A DNA stretch of 64,000 bases from DTBU01 sp964568845 (GCA_964568845.1 CAZMSC010000004.1:22544-86543), one strand, 5' to 3'; shown: positions 17,871-26,711, counted from the stretch's first letter. Numbers and translations are program-made. Notes: generated by a model from the sequence alone, not told the origin.

Positions 17871-19163
17871 ATGATCGCCGTTATAAGGAGAGGCTATGTC
17901 GATGGCGTTTTAAATGCGCCTCCATCAAAATCTCAAACCCATAGATTTTACATAGCAGCTATGCTATCTACCGGAGAAAGCATTATTGAACGGCCTTCTA
18001 CATGTTCAGATGCAAAAGCTACCTTAGATGCTGTTAAACGCATGGGATGTACGGTTTCAGCTGAAAGATCTACTGTGAGAATCCTAAGTGATGGGGTGCC
18101 TAAGCCTCCTGAAGACGTTATAAATTGTCATGGTTCTGGGACGACCTTGAGAATCTTAACAGCGGTATCCTCTCTAGCGCCCGGTACAACTATTCTTACG
18201 GGGAACAGATCTCTAAAACGTAGGCCGATACATCCTCTACTTAATGCTCTCAAAAAACTGGGCGTTGTGTGTTATTCAGCTCCCAATGAGAGGCCACCGA
18301 TAGTTGTCATAGGTAGAACCATCAAGGCTGGCTACGTGGAGATCGGCGGCGACTTAAGCTCGCAATACGTATCAGGTTTACTATTCACCCTCGCTAAAGT
18401 TAACGGTAGATCTACCATCAGATTGACTACTCCACTTGTTTCAAAGCCTTATGTCGACATGACAATTGACGTTCTACGTATGTGCAACGTAGACGTTTAT
18501 GTTTCTGAAAACTATAGACTGTTCGAATTAAACGGCCCCTCTAATTTTAAACCATTTAGAAGCGTTGTTGAAGGGGACTATTCATCGGCGACTATGTTTA
18601 TCGTTGCAGCCGCTATTACGGGGGGGAGAGTGAGGATTAATAACCTTAGAAGAGATAGTCTTCAAGCAGATAAAGCCATAATAGATGTTATTAAGACGGC
18701 TGGATGCCGGGTGGAAGTTGAGAACGACCACGTAGTTGTTAAAGGCATTTCAGACACTTTAGAGCCATTTGAATTCGATGCATCAGATAGTCCGGATCTT
18801 GTACCTCCACTTACAGTTTTAGCATCATCCTGTAAAGGAGCATCTATAATTAGAGGAGTCTCGAGGTTAAGGTTTAAGGAATCTGATAGAATTGAAGCGT
18901 TAACTTCTCAATTGTCTAAAATGGGGGTGAAGATTGAAGCTTATGACGATTACATGAGGATCTACGGATCTTCAAAGATCAAGGGTGCTGTTATAAATCC
19001 ATATGGTGATCATAGAATAGCAATGGCATGTTCAGTAATGGCTTTAAAGGCTGAGGGTGAAACCGTCATAAGAGATGCTTCATGTGTTAAAAAGTCCTAC
19101 CCAGAGTTCTTTACTGATCTAGCCAGCCTCGGAGCAAAAGTAGAATTGAGAAGACAACTATGA
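17871..19163 (+). CDS. aroA: EPSP synthase
   Basis: Transfers enolpyruvyl from PEP to shikimate 3-phosphate. Inverted-repeat two-domain fold with PSKSQTHRF at the start, the PEP-binding GSGTTLRILTA and the S3P-binding region DLSSQYVSGLL; the later catalytic block is RLRFKESDRIEAL and the C-terminal HRIAMACSVMAL. 430 residues, ATG start. It is the last gene of the operon; chorismate synthase (aroC) is not here. Confidence 0.96.
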   Translation: MIAVIRRGYVDGVLNAPPSKSQTHRFYIAAMLSTGESIIERPSTCSDAKATLDAVKRMGCTVSAERSTVRILSDGVPKPPEDVINCHGSGTTLRILTAVSSLAPGTTILTGNRSLKRRPIHPLLNALKKLGVVCYSAPNERPPIVVIGRTIKAGYVEIGGDLSSQYVSGLLFTLAKVNGRSTIRLTTPLVSKPYVDMTIDVLRMCNVDVYVSENYRLFELNGPSNFKPFRSVVEGDYSSATMFIVAAAITGGRVRINNLRRDSLQADKAIIDVIKTAGCRVEVENDHVVVKGISDTLEPFEFDASDSPDLVPPLTVLASSCKGASIIRGVSRLRFKESDRIEALTSQLSKMGVKIEAYDDYMRIYGSSKIKGAVINPYGDHRIAMACSVMALKAEGETVIRDASCVKKSYPEFFTDLASLGAKVELRRQL

Positions 19164-19179
19164 CGGTACGTTGCAACAA

Positions 19180-19932
19180 TTAGAATGCTGAGACCACTAT
19201 GAGGCCATGGTTTTTCTTAACGCCTTTAAGTGTACTCACAAACGCTTTCAGAAGGGAGTTTAAAACGGTAGCCGGATACGGGGAGAGGTCTACTCTAGAC
19301 CAGTCTACGTAGAGCTTGACCGGGGGATTTTCGATGACGCATTTTCCAAGCTCAGCCTCACTTTTGATCAATTTCTCAGCGTATCCGTCGCACGTAATAT
19401 AGCCACATCTCCCACAATTCAACTTAGGTAGTTTTGAAACATACTCTTCAATAATAAACCGTAAAACCTCATTTATGACGTTCTCACCTTCAACATTGGA
19501 GAAGCGAGCATTAGGATATAGTTTTAAAGACGCTTCTCTAATGCTTTCGGGTCCTATAACCATTTTTACGAGAGACTTATCTAGATCTATGTTAAGGTGC
19601 TCTTCTTTTAATGCCGTTAAAATCTTAGGGTATGGAGAGCTTTTAAACCCCTCATACATGACTACATGCGGATTCAGGATGTCTAAGAGTGCATCCAAAT
19701 TGAAGCCGTGGTTGAACATTAGAACGTTATCGTATGGCGATCGGTATGCTACTGCCAGGGGCTTTGAATTTAAAACCCTGGCAGTACTTTTAACGGCTAA
19801 ATCTATTCTTTCATGAGAAAGTTTAACCACGATTATCCTAAGCCCTCTTGAGGACAGCGTCTTAACTATGGAAGCTAATAGCCTAGTTTTACCCGTACCC
19901 TTAAGACCTACTACGCAGATTCTCAAAACCAT
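19180..19932 (-). CDS. mobB: MobB-like GTP-binding protein with C-terminal Fe-S domain
   Basis: P-loop protein related to MobB, which helps attach nucleotides to the molybdenum/tungsten pterin cofactor. Walker A is GLKGTGKTR at residues 9-17. After about residue 165 a cysteine domain follows: LNCGRCGYITCDGYAEKL plus a later GKCV, giving four cysteines suited to a 4Fe-4S cluster. ATG start, 250 residues. It follows uS2 on the same strand with a short gap. A tungsten enzyme (aor) is in the window, so cofactor maturation is a reasonable inference, but the exact role is not proven. Confidence 0.75.
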   Translation of the reverse strand: MVLRICVVGLKGTGKTRLLASIVKTLSSRGLRIIVVKLSHERIDLAVKSTARVLNSKPLAVAYRSPYDNVLMFNHGFNLDALLDILNPHVVMYEGFKSSPYPKILTALKEEHLNIDLDKSLVKMVIGPESIREASLKLYPNARFSNVEGENVINEVLRFIIEEYVSKLPKLNCGRCGYITCDGYAEKLIKSEAELGKCVIENPPVKLYVDWSRVDLSPYPATVLNSLLKAFVSTLKGVKKNHGLIVVSAF

Positions 19933-19958
19933 TACCGGTCTAAAAGCTAATGGAGAGT

Positions 19959-20594
19959 TTAAATATTAGATTCCTCAACTTTCGCTTCGAAGTCTTCAGG
20001 TTTAAGTGAGAGATCTCCATCTTTAGGGATCACTCCTTTAGCTCTCAGGAATTCTCTAGCTAGGAGCCAGAAAACCATGGCTAAAGCTCTTCTACCCTTA
20101 TTGTTCACAGGTATTACCAAATCCACATTCTTAAACAAGTTGTCAGTATCACATAACGCTACAACTGGTATTCCTATCATAGATGCCTCTCTAACGGCCT
20201 GCTCATCTGCATTTGGATCTGAAACCAGTAAAACCTCAGGCTCAATATAGTACTTGAGAGAGGGATTTGTGAAAATACCCGGCAGAAACCTTCCAACGAG
20301 AGGCGTCGTATGCGTAAGTTCACAGAACTTTAAGACAGGCATTCTAGCGTACAGTTTGGTTGATGCGACAACTATCTTCTCAGGAGGCTCAAATCTAGCG
20401 AGGAAAATAGCGGCTAGTTTAATCCTCTCACATGTCTTGGCGATATCTAAGACACATAATCCATCTGGTCTAACTTTGAAGATGAAAGGCTTCATATGTC
20501 CAGTTTTAATTCTAGTACCTATCTGAATGCCGTATGGTAGCAGTGTTTCAAGGGGGAGTAGAAGCTCTTCCTTTGATTCATATTCGTCAGACAT
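19959..20594 (-). CDS. rpsB: Ribosomal protein uS2
   Basis: Small-subunit protein of the body-head junction. Family blocks: GIQIGTRIKTGHMKPFIF, the IRPDGLCVLDI-like strand, PGIFTNP, EPEVLLVSDPNADEQAVREA and IPVVALCDTDN. The ATG at 20594 shares its A with the enolase TGA (TGATG), so the two are translationally coupled. 211 residues. Confidence 0.97.
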   Translation of the reverse strand: MSDEYESKEELLLPLETLLPYGIQIGTRIKTGHMKPFIFKVRPDGLCVLDIAKTCERIKLAAIFLARFEPPEKIVVASTKLYARMPVLKFCELTHTTPLVGRFLPGIFTNPSLKYYIEPEVLLVSDPNADEQAVREASMIGIPVVALCDTDNLFKNVDLVIPVNNKGRRALAMVFWLLAREFLRAKGVIPKDGDLSLKPEDFEAKVEESNI

Positions 20595-21850
20595 CACTTT
20601 ACACCAATCCCATACATGGATGCTTGACTCCCCATGTGCTCTTCAATCCTGAGAAATTCGTTTATTTTAGCTATTCTCTCCCCGCCTAATACACCTATTT
20701 TAACTATGGGGCAGTTAAATGCTACTGCTAAGTGAGCTAAATGTCCGTCAACAGTCTCACCGGATCTGTGTGAAAACACTGTTACATATCCGTGTTTCTG
20801 TGCTAATTTTGTGGCTTCGTAAGCATCCGTTATCGTACCTATCTGATTCGGCTTTATTATCACAGTATTTCCAGCACGCACATCTATGCCTTTCCTAAGC
20901 CTTTCCACGTTTGTAACGAATACGTCATCCCCACATACCATACATTTATCTCCAACCTTCTCTGTAAGCTCTCTAAAACCTTCAAAATCTTCTTCGTGAA
21001 CTGGATCTTCGATGTATACCAACTTATATTTATCTACGCATTCAAGGATGTAGTCTATCTGCTCACCCTTGCTCAAGGGCTTACCATACTTATACATGTA
21101 CTTGCCTTTTTCCTCATCCCAGAAGGAGGAGGATGCTACATCAACACCAAACCTTATTTCAAAACCAAGCTTTTCCGATGTGCGTTTAACCGCTTCAGCT
21201 ACCGCTTCAAACGCACCATCATTGCTTATTCTAGGAGCCCAAGCACCTTCGTCTCCCCTCCCTCCGAAGAAGGGGACATTTTTCTCCTCTAAAACCTTAC
21301 GAAGAGCTCTGTGAACTTCACGATTACCAATGTAAGCTTCTTCGAATTTCTTAGCCCCTACTGAAAGTATCAAGTATTCCTGTATATCTGGACAACCTTC
21401 ACCCGCGTGTTTACCTCCACCCAGCACATTGCCTAGAGGGTATGGAAGATTTTTAACCATAGTTCCACCTATGTGTTGATACATTGGTATTCCAAGGGTT
21501 TTTGAGGCAGCATCTGCTACTGCCGAAGATACGGCATATGCTGTATTTCCACCTATTTTCGAGAAGTTACTTGTCCCATCCATTTCCCTTAAAGCCTTAT
21601 CGACGTTCATTTGATCTGAGGAGTCGAAACCTATTAGTCTTGGCTTGATTAGTACTAGTACTCTTCTTACGGCTTCTTCAACTCCACCTTCGGGATAAGA
21701 TACAGCTTCCCATTTACCCTTACTGGCTCCTGCTGGTGCTGAAGCCTTACCGACGGCTTTACGAGTATATACTTCAACCTCTATGGTCTCTGATCCTCTA
21801 CTGTCGAAAACCTTCCTGGCCTTCAAATCTACGATGCATGTCTCACTCAT
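20594..21850 (-). CDS. eno: Enolase
   Basis: Interconverts 2-phosphoglycerate and PEP. Start ATG at 21850 gives the normal N-terminus (MSETCIVDLKARKVFDSRGSET without the upstream tail of the open frame). Key parts: SAPAGASKGKWEA, GGGKHAGEGCPDIQEYL, the Mg ligands in FGVDVASS, YIEDPVHEED and CGDDVFVTN, the catalytic lysine in IIKPNQIGT, and SHRSGET. 418 residues. It overlaps rpoN by 8 bases and uS2 by 1, the usual archaeal rpoN-eno-rpsB order. Confidence 0.97.
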   Translation of the reverse strand: MSETCIVDLKARKVFDSRGSETIEVEVYTRKAVGKASAPAGASKGKWEAVSYPEGGVEEAVRRVLVLIKPRLIGFDSSDQMNVDKALREMDGTSNFSKIGGNTAYAVSSAVADAASKTLGIPMYQHIGGTMVKNLPYPLGNVLGGGKHAGEGCPDIQEYLILSVGAKKFEEAYIGNREVHRALRKVLEEKNVPFFGGRGDEGAWAPRISNDGAFEAVAEAVKRTSEKLGFEIRFGVDVASSSFWDEEKGKYMYKYGKPLSKGEQIDYILECVDKYKLVYIEDPVHEEDFEGFRELTEKVGDKCMVCGDDVFVTNVERLRKGIDVRAGNTVIIKPNQIGTITDAYEATKLAQKHGYVTVFSHRSGETVDGHLAHLAVAFNCPIVKIGVLGGERIAKINEFLRIEEHMGSQASMYGIGVK

Positions 21851-22064
21851 TGTCAATACTCCTCCTAACCATGAAGTATTGGAGAATATCATCTATAACT
21901 TCAACATGAGATATCAACATAGACCTACAACAATATCTCTTAACACCTAAATCGTCTAGAACCTTACTTGGGTTTTCACCAGCATCAACTCTACGTTTAA
22001 ACTCTTCCCATTTATCTCCTACAATCGACCCGCAGGTGAAACATCTAATAGGGACGATCCCCAT
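21843..22064 (-). CDS. rpoN: RNA polymerase subunit N (Rpb10)
   Basis: Small zinc-binding subunit that supports the D/L platform of RNA polymerase. It opens MGIVPIRCFTCG and has the CCR zinc motif in RYCCRSMLISHVE, typical of the family. 73 residues, ATG at 22064. Its coding end overlaps enolase. Upstream the usual partner uS9 is more than 2 kb away because two other genes lie between. Confidence 0.97.
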   Translation of the reverse strand: MGIVPIRCFTCGSIVGDKWEEFKRRVDAGENPSKVLDDLGVKRYCCRSMLISHVEVIDDILQYFMVRRSIDNE

Positions 22065-22123
22065 AAAATATCCCTCAAATCTCCAGAGAGATCAGATATT
22101 TAAGTTTGTCCCCGATTTTGATG

Positions 22124-22885
22124 CTATTCTACTTTAAAGTTCCTCTTTAAATATTCCAAGGCGAATTTAGCGCTTTCAATTGAATCCATACTCGGTATAT
22201 CATTCTCAACTATATACCATTCTACTCCGGACGATTCACAGGCTTCAACTACAGCTTTAAAATCTATCACGCCACATCCAAGCTCGATGAAGCCTTTGTT
22301 AACCCTATCCTTCATGTCTTTAAGGTGGACTAGAAAACACCTATTTTTAAGAGCTTTTATAACCTCACAGGGATCATACCCCGCATAGTAGATCCAGTAA
22401 ACGTCTGGTTGGAAGAACACGTATGATGGGTCTGTGTTTTCAACAAGTATATTATATATGGGGGTTCCATCAATCTTCTTCTCAAACTCTACAGCATGAT
22501 TATGCATGCCAAACTTCAAACCGTAATTCTCAGCGTCCTTACCTATGGAATTCATCTTCTCAGCTACTTTAACACATAAACTTAAATCGTTGATACGTCT
22601 TACATCCGGCTCGGAAACCACATATTTAAGCCCGAGTTTATAAGCATAGTTGAAAACAGTATTCCGCTTGTTGGATTCTATTACGTCAAAGCCGACGTGG
22701 GTTGAGATTGGTTTAAGATCAATTTGATCAAGAAATACTCTAAGCCCATCAACATCCACTGTTAAAAATGGATGGCCTGCGAATTCGACAAATCTATATC
22801 CGGATTCTCTAACCATGCGGAGGGCGTATTTGTAATCCCTAGAGACCTTGTCTCTTACAGTATAAAGTTGGAGGGCGACCTTCAT
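22124..22885 (-). CDS. Sugar phosphate isomerase/epimerase (xylose isomerase-like TIM barrel)
   Basis: A 253-residue TIM barrel of the AP-endonuclease-2 superfamily. It starts MKVALQLYTVRDKV and has the divalent-metal residues expected of the fold: YVFFQPDVYWIYYAG, LVHLKDMKD, ELGCGVIDF and the final EW-YIVEND strand. Substrate unknown; homologues act on inosose, hexulose or erythrose phosphates. The gene interrupts the uS9-rpoN neighbourhood and has its own upstream A+T-rich region (about 22900-22930). Confidence 0.8.
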   Translation of the reverse strand: MKVALQLYTVRDKVSRDYKYALRMVRESGYRFVEFAGHPFLTVDVDGLRVFLDQIDLKPISTHVGFDVIESNKRNTVFNYAYKLGLKYVVSEPDVRRINDLSLCVKVAEKMNSIGKDAENYGLKFGMHNHAVEFEKKIDGTPIYNILVENTDPSYVFFQPDVYWIYYAGYDPCEVIKALKNRCFLVHLKDMKDRVNKGFIELGCGVIDFKAVVEACESSGVEWYIVENDIPSMDSIESAKFALEYLKRNFKVE

Positions 22886-23081
22886 ATTTCAACCGAACCT
22901 TTAATACTGGAAGTCTTTAAAAAGCATTACCTTATTGAAAACACTGTTGGTTCAGCGATCTTTTTACATCAAATCTTCTTTCAATGCTCCATGGTAGGGC
23001 CTGCTCTCAAGACTGTGAAACCATTAACAGTTTATCGTTTGATATCATAATTATCCATGATTACGACATAGCAAAGCGCGT
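22886..23081. other. Spacer with probable promoter
   Basis: About 200 bases between the methyltransferase stop and the isomerase start, both minus strand. A minus-strand TATA-like CTTTTTAAAG lies at about 22913-22922. Nothing else seen. Confidence 0.35.
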
Positions 23082-23861
23082 TTAGTTTATGGAAGTTAGG
23101 TGTTTTTTACGCTTATATATCGCTTTTTGACCTACGATGAGCATTCTGCTGGATCTAGCTTCGTTAAACCCTTCCTTCTGAGAAGAGCCGAAGACATTAA
23201 TCAATCTGAGACCTACCTTACTGAGGAGGCTTTTCAATTCGTTTAGATCGTAAATCCTATGTTCAACCATCGTTTCACATACTTTCCCTTCTCCCTTATC
23301 TATGAGAACCCAGTTACTTTTAATCTTCTTCTCAGTCCAGTCTAAGCTTCGTTCCTCTAAAACATAGAAGCTGTCTGTTTCATTCCAACTTCTATCTCGG
23401 AAGTTTCTAATAATCCATCCTGCGTTTACAATTTCAAGGATAAAAATTCCATTAGACTTCAATATCCTCGAACCCTCTCGTAGAACCAGTTCGTTCTCTT
23501 CATCATTGAAGTATCCAAAGCTTGTGTAAAAGCTTATCACGTTGTCGAAGGATTCCGATTTAGATGGCAGTCTTCTCATATCTCCCCGAATCGGATTTAA
23601 ATTTTTATAATAACCTTCTTTTTTGCCATTCTCTATAAGAATGGTGAGAAAATATTTGCTTAAATCGAAACTGACGATAAATGTGAAATGAGAAAGCGGT
23701 ATCGAATGTCTTCCTAAACCGCAACAAAGATCCAATGTTATTCCTCTTCTTAAAGTTTCTTTTAAAAAAGAAACGTCGTATTTTGTCATCTCCTTATACT
23801 CAGAAAACTCCTCTAGCCAGAATTCAGCCCATCTGCCTTCAAATAAATCTCTATACCACAT
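23082..23861 (-). CDS. SAM-dependent methyltransferase (class I)
   Basis: Rossmann-fold methyltransferase of unknown target. The SAM motif I is TLDLCCGLGRHSIPL near residue 52, motif II-like SFDLSK follows, and the post-I/motif IV block is NVISFYTSFGYF. I chose ATG at 23861 (MWYRDLFEGRW), giving 259 residues, since the upstream 38-codon extension is hydrophobic and unlike the family. The gene sits between uS9 and rpoN together with the isomerase gene; no functional link to either is evident. Confidence 0.8.
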   Translation of the reverse strand: MWYRDLFEGRWAEFWLEEFSEYKEMTKYDVSFLKETLRRGITLDLCCGLGRHSIPLSHFTFIVSFDLSKYFLTILIENGKKEGYYKNLNPIRGDMRRLPSKSESFDNVISFYTSFGYFNDEENELVLREGSRILKSNGIFILEIVNAGWIIRNFRDRSWNETDSFYVLEERSLDWTEKKIKSNWVLIDKGEGKVCETMVEHRIYDLNELKSLLSKVGLRLINVFGSSQKEGFNEARSSRMLIVGQKAIYKRKKHLTSIN

Positions 23862-24129
23862 TTTAGCCAACCCATGACAGACTACAGTATCGCATACTTC
23901 ATTCAACCATAAGCTATATATGAATATTTGTATAAACAACCCGTAAAGAGGAAGCGTATAGATGACGGCAATCACTCATACGAAAATTCAATGATGTACA
24001 ACTATTCTCAAATTATGAGAATATTTGATAAAATCGTAGAAATTTTATGGCAATATTGGGGAAGATGCGTGGAAGATTTATGCGAAAACTCCCTAAGAAT
24101 GCCCATCTTCAAACCCAACCTGCAGTAAG
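23862..24129. other. Spacer without recognised gene
   Basis: A+T-rich spacer between uS9 stop and the methyltransferase start. A minus-strand TATA-like region (ATATATAGCTTATGG) is at about 23910-23924. A 66-codon plus-strand frame at 23928-24128 has no family resemblance and is probably chance. Confidence 0.35.
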
Positions 24130-24552
24130 TCACCTGTAACTTGTCTGATCTCTTCTTCTAGCTCCTGGTCCTCCGAATTTCTTAGGCTCTTTTCTCCTCG
24201 GGTCTCCTACTAGTAAAGACCTGTTGTACGTTAATATCTGTTTCTTCAGAGCACTACTTTTAGTCCATTTCACTAGCGCTTTGGCTATGCCCATGGCAAC
24301 CGCTTCGGCTTGACTCATAAATCCTCCACCCTTAACCTCGACGTCTATGTTTACGCTTCTCCACACGTCTTTACATATCATCAAAAGCTCTGTTATTATA
24401 CTTCTAGCGGCTTCAGGCTGATATACTTCAATAGGAGTAGAGTTTATTCTAACTATACCCTCTCCCTCCGTCAAGTAGACTCTCGCCGTAGCAGTTTTAC
24501 GTTTACCAACTTCCAATACTATTGACCTGCTCCTCTTATGCTTCTCACTCAT
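24130..24552 (-). CDS. rpsI: Ribosomal protein uS9
   Basis: Small-subunit head protein whose C-terminal tail reaches the decoding site. It shows VGKRKTATARVYLTEG, GGGFMSQAEAVAMGIAKAL and the basic end DPRRKEPKKFGGPGARRRDQ with terminal SYR. 140 residues, ATG. Three bases after uL13. Confidence 0.97.
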   Translation of the reverse strand: MSEKHKRSRSIVLEVGKRKTATARVYLTEGEGIVRINSTPIEVYQPEAARSIITELLMICKDVWRSVNIDVEVKGGGFMSQAEAVAMGIAKALVKWTKSSALKKQILTYNRSLLVGDPRRKEPKKFGGPGARRRDQTSYR

Positions 24553-24555
24553 TAC

Positions 24556-24987
24556 TCAACCCCCCCAGCCAATCTGTTTAGCCAGTTCACCCAATCTAAA
24601 ATACGGACCTTTAAGCCTGTTGGCTTTAGCATCCTCAACAACTTCAAAATTCACGTTTTTAAAAGCTTCTGGAATTCCGACATACACCTTAAGCCTTTTA
24701 AAGGCTTCTCTACCCTTAAACTTATCCCTGGGAAGCATCCCCCTAACAACACGTCTGAATATTGTATCTGGTCTACGTGGGTGGAATGGTCCCTTTCTAT
24801 ACTTGCCGACTTCGAGAAATTCCATCCACTCTTCCAAAACCGAATAGAGATTTCCCGAAACTACGATGTTTTCAGCATTTACAACAGCTACATTTTCTCC
24901 CTGGAGAAGTCTCTTAGCTACGATACTGGCGAGCCTACCCATTATATGGTTTGACCCATCTATAACGGTAATACCTCCACTAGACAT
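24556..24987 (-). CDS. rplM: Ribosomal protein uL13
   Basis: Large-subunit protein. Family blocks: IDGSNHIMGRLASIVAK, NAENIVVSG, HPRRPDTIFRRVVRGMLP and AFKRLKVYVGIPE. 143 residues, ATG at 24987, tightly spaced with eL18 and uS9 in the conserved archaeal order eL18-uL13-uS9. Confidence 0.97.
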   Translation of the reverse strand: MSSGGITVIDGSNHIMGRLASIVAKRLLQGENVAVVNAENIVVSGNLYSVLEEWMEFLEVGKYRKGPFHPRRPDTIFRRVVRGMLPRDKFKGREAFKRLKVYVGIPEAFKNVNFEVVEDAKANRLKGPYFRLGELAKQIGWGG

Positions 24988-24993
24988 GTAAGA

Positions 24994-25350
24994 TCACTCT
25001 ATTATTTTGATGCGTGACCCTTCAGGGTTTAATTCTGCAAGCTCACTTATTGATAAGCATTTACATCCAGCCTTGATAAGTTTAGCTTTAGCCATCTCTG
25101 AAAAGCTCAGTGCAGCTACAGTGATGCTATGCGATATTTCACCTGAACCTAAGATCTTACCCGGAATCACTACAACTTCACCTTCAGAAGTAAGTTTTGA
25201 AAGTTTTGATAGGTTAACCTCTGCCATAAGTCTCCTAGGTCTTTTAAGTCTTTCAGCAATGTCAGCCCAAAGCCTAGACTTATGACCGAGTATTTGAAGA
25301 AACTTGATAGTATTTATTAATGCCGTATTTGACTTACTGCGTTTAACCAT
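24994..25350 (-). CDS. rpl18e: Ribosomal protein eL18
   Basis: Archaeal/eukaryotic large-subunit protein, 118 residues. Recognised from the core EVNLSKLSKLTSEGEVVVIPGKILGSGEI segments (read in pieces), SHSITVAALSFS and AKAKLIKAGCKCLSISEL. ATG start just after rpoD, 3 bases between genes. Confidence 0.95.
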   Translation of the reverse strand: MVKRSKSNTALINTIKFLQILGHKSRLWADIAERLKRPRRLMAEVNLSKLSKLTSEGEVVVIPGKILGSGEISHSITVAALSFSEMAKAKLIKAGCKCLSISELAELNPEGSRIKIIE

Positions 25351-25352
25351 TT

Positions 25353-26174
25353 TTAGACAACCCCCAACTCACCCAACTGTTTCAAAAAAGTCTCACCTTT
25401 CATTCTGAGGATCTTACATGCTTCGGATAAAACCTTCCATGCTGGCAAGGAACCGGTAGTCTCTAAGAAAAATATCAATGAGTTTTTGTCAAAATCGACA
25501 TTAAGTGCATTCTGAGTACACTTGTTAACGCATTCATCGCATAGGTCGCATTTAAGCGGATTCGACACGTATGCTTTACCGTTCCTGAGGGTAAACACGT
25601 TTTTATGACACACATCTACGCATGAACCGCATCCCGTACACCTAGAATCTATTATTGAAATAACCGGATAATACTTATATGTACACCTGACAACGGGGGA
25701 CCATTTAGCATGTTTAGTAGATCTTCCGAGCCTAGCATAAGCCTCGAGTCGAATCTTCTGACCTGGAGCAAGTTTAACGATTGGAATTTTCTCATTCACA
25801 GGTTTAATCTCTGGATTAGCCTCATGAGGTTTAAAATCTCCAGAATAAACAGTAGTTATACCACCTTCTTTGCCCTCAACATCTAAAACTAAGACTGCAG
25901 AACACCTATTACAACCTGTTTCAGTTCCACATCCACACTCCTCGGGGAGAACGTACCGGTCTAAATCTGTTCTTAAAGGTATTAAGCCGAGCCTATGTGC
26001 TAAAACCTCATCGTACATAACCGACGTATTTTCAATTATATACACGTCGTCTATAGCCATCACTGGAACCTCAGCGATCATCGTCCTCCTCAGAGAATTC
26101 ATAAACCTTGGAGAAACACCTCTAACTATGAAATTTACCTCAGTATAGCTCTTCTCTAAAACCTCTATCTGCAA
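25353..26174 (-). CDS. rpoD: RNA polymerase subunit D (Rpb3) with two 4Fe-4S motifs
   Basis: Assembly platform of archaeal RNA polymerase. N-terminal dimerisation half: NFIVRGVSPRFMNSLRRTMIAEVPVMAI. An extra cysteine cluster (CGCGTETGCNRC) follows near residue 88. The inserted ferredoxin-like domain carries two full C-x2-C-x2-C-x3-C motifs, CTGCGSCVDVC and CDLCDECVNKC, enough for two 4Fe-4S clusters. The start is TTG at 26174, supported by GGAGGAT 10 bases upstream. 273 residues. Its promoter lies in the short region shared with the divergent uS11 gene. Confidence 0.96.
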   Translation of the reverse strand: MQIEVLEKSYTEVNFIVRGVSPRFMNSLRRTMIAEVPVMAIDDVYIIENTSVMYDEVLAHRLGLIPLRTDLDRYVLPEECGCGTETGCNRCSAVLVLDVEGKEGGITTVYSGDFKPHEANPEIKPVNEKIPIVKLAPGQKIRLEAYARLGRSTKHAKWSPVVRCTYKYYPVISIIDSRCTGCGSCVDVCHKNVFTLRNGKAYVSNPLKCDLCDECVNKCTQNALNVDFDKNSLIFFLETTGSLPAWKVLSEACKILRMKGETFLKQLGELGVV

Positions 26175-26288
26175 AACACTATCCTCCAGCTTAAAGGAGA
26201 AAAGATATAAGCTTCCATATAATCTTTACTTTAGCTAAAATACAGGGAGAATATTTAAATTGAAGTTTGCAACATAGCTAAGCTGGCT
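26175..26288. promoter_or_regulatory. Divergent promoter region rpoD / uS11
   Basis: For uS11 a TATA-like ATATTTAAAT at 26251-26260 predicts a transcript start near 26281, so a leader of under 10 bases. For rpoD, minus-strand TATA-like stretches lie at about 26205-26222 and a Shine-Dalgarno GGAGGAT precedes the TTG. This promoter pair exists only because uS11 is inverted. Confidence 0.6.
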
Positions 26289-26711
26289 ATGTCTGAAGAG
26301 ATTAAAAGCGAAACTAAGAGTAGTAGAGAGGAAAGATGGGGTATAGCACACATTTATAGTTCTTCTAACAACACAATAGTTCATATCACAGATTTAACAG
26401 GAGCTGAAACAATAGCATTATGTACAGGCGGTATGTTCGTCGATGCCGATAGACTTCAAGGTTCCCCCTATGCGGCTATGCAAGCGGCTTCAGCGGCAGC
26501 TGAAATAGCTAAGGAAAAAGGCATAACGGCACTTCACATAAAGGTTAGAGCACCTGGAGGCATTAAATCTAAAATTCCAGGACCAGGAGCCATGCATGCC
26601 ATAAGGATACTAGCTAGAGCGGGTTTCAAAATAGGTAGAGTTGATGATACTACACCTATTCCGCATGATGGATGTAGAAGAAAGGGAGGCCGTAGAGGGA
26701 GAAGGCCGTAA
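26289..26711 (+). CDS. rpsK: Ribosomal protein uS11
   Basis: Small-subunit platform protein. Family blocks: WGIAHIYSSSNNTIVHITDLTG (in pieces), YAAMQAASAAAEIAKEKG, HIKVRAPGG and the C-terminal DDTTPIPHDGCRRKGGRRGRRP. 140 residues, ATG. It lies between uS4 and rpoD as in most archaea, but on the opposite strand: its end converges on the uS4 stop with 2 bases between. Confidence 0.97.
   Translation: MSEEIKSETKSSREERWGIAHIYSSSNNTIVHITDLTGAETIALCTGGMFVDADRLQGSPYAAMQAASAAAEIAKEKGITALHIKVRAPGGIKSKIPGPGAMHAIRILARAGFKIGRVDDTTPIPHDGCRRKGGRRGRRP

Noticed and set aside
23928..24128. 66-codon plus-strand frame in a spacer
   Set aside because: No ribosome-binding site, no recognisable features, and it covers the likely promoter of the divergent methyltransferase.
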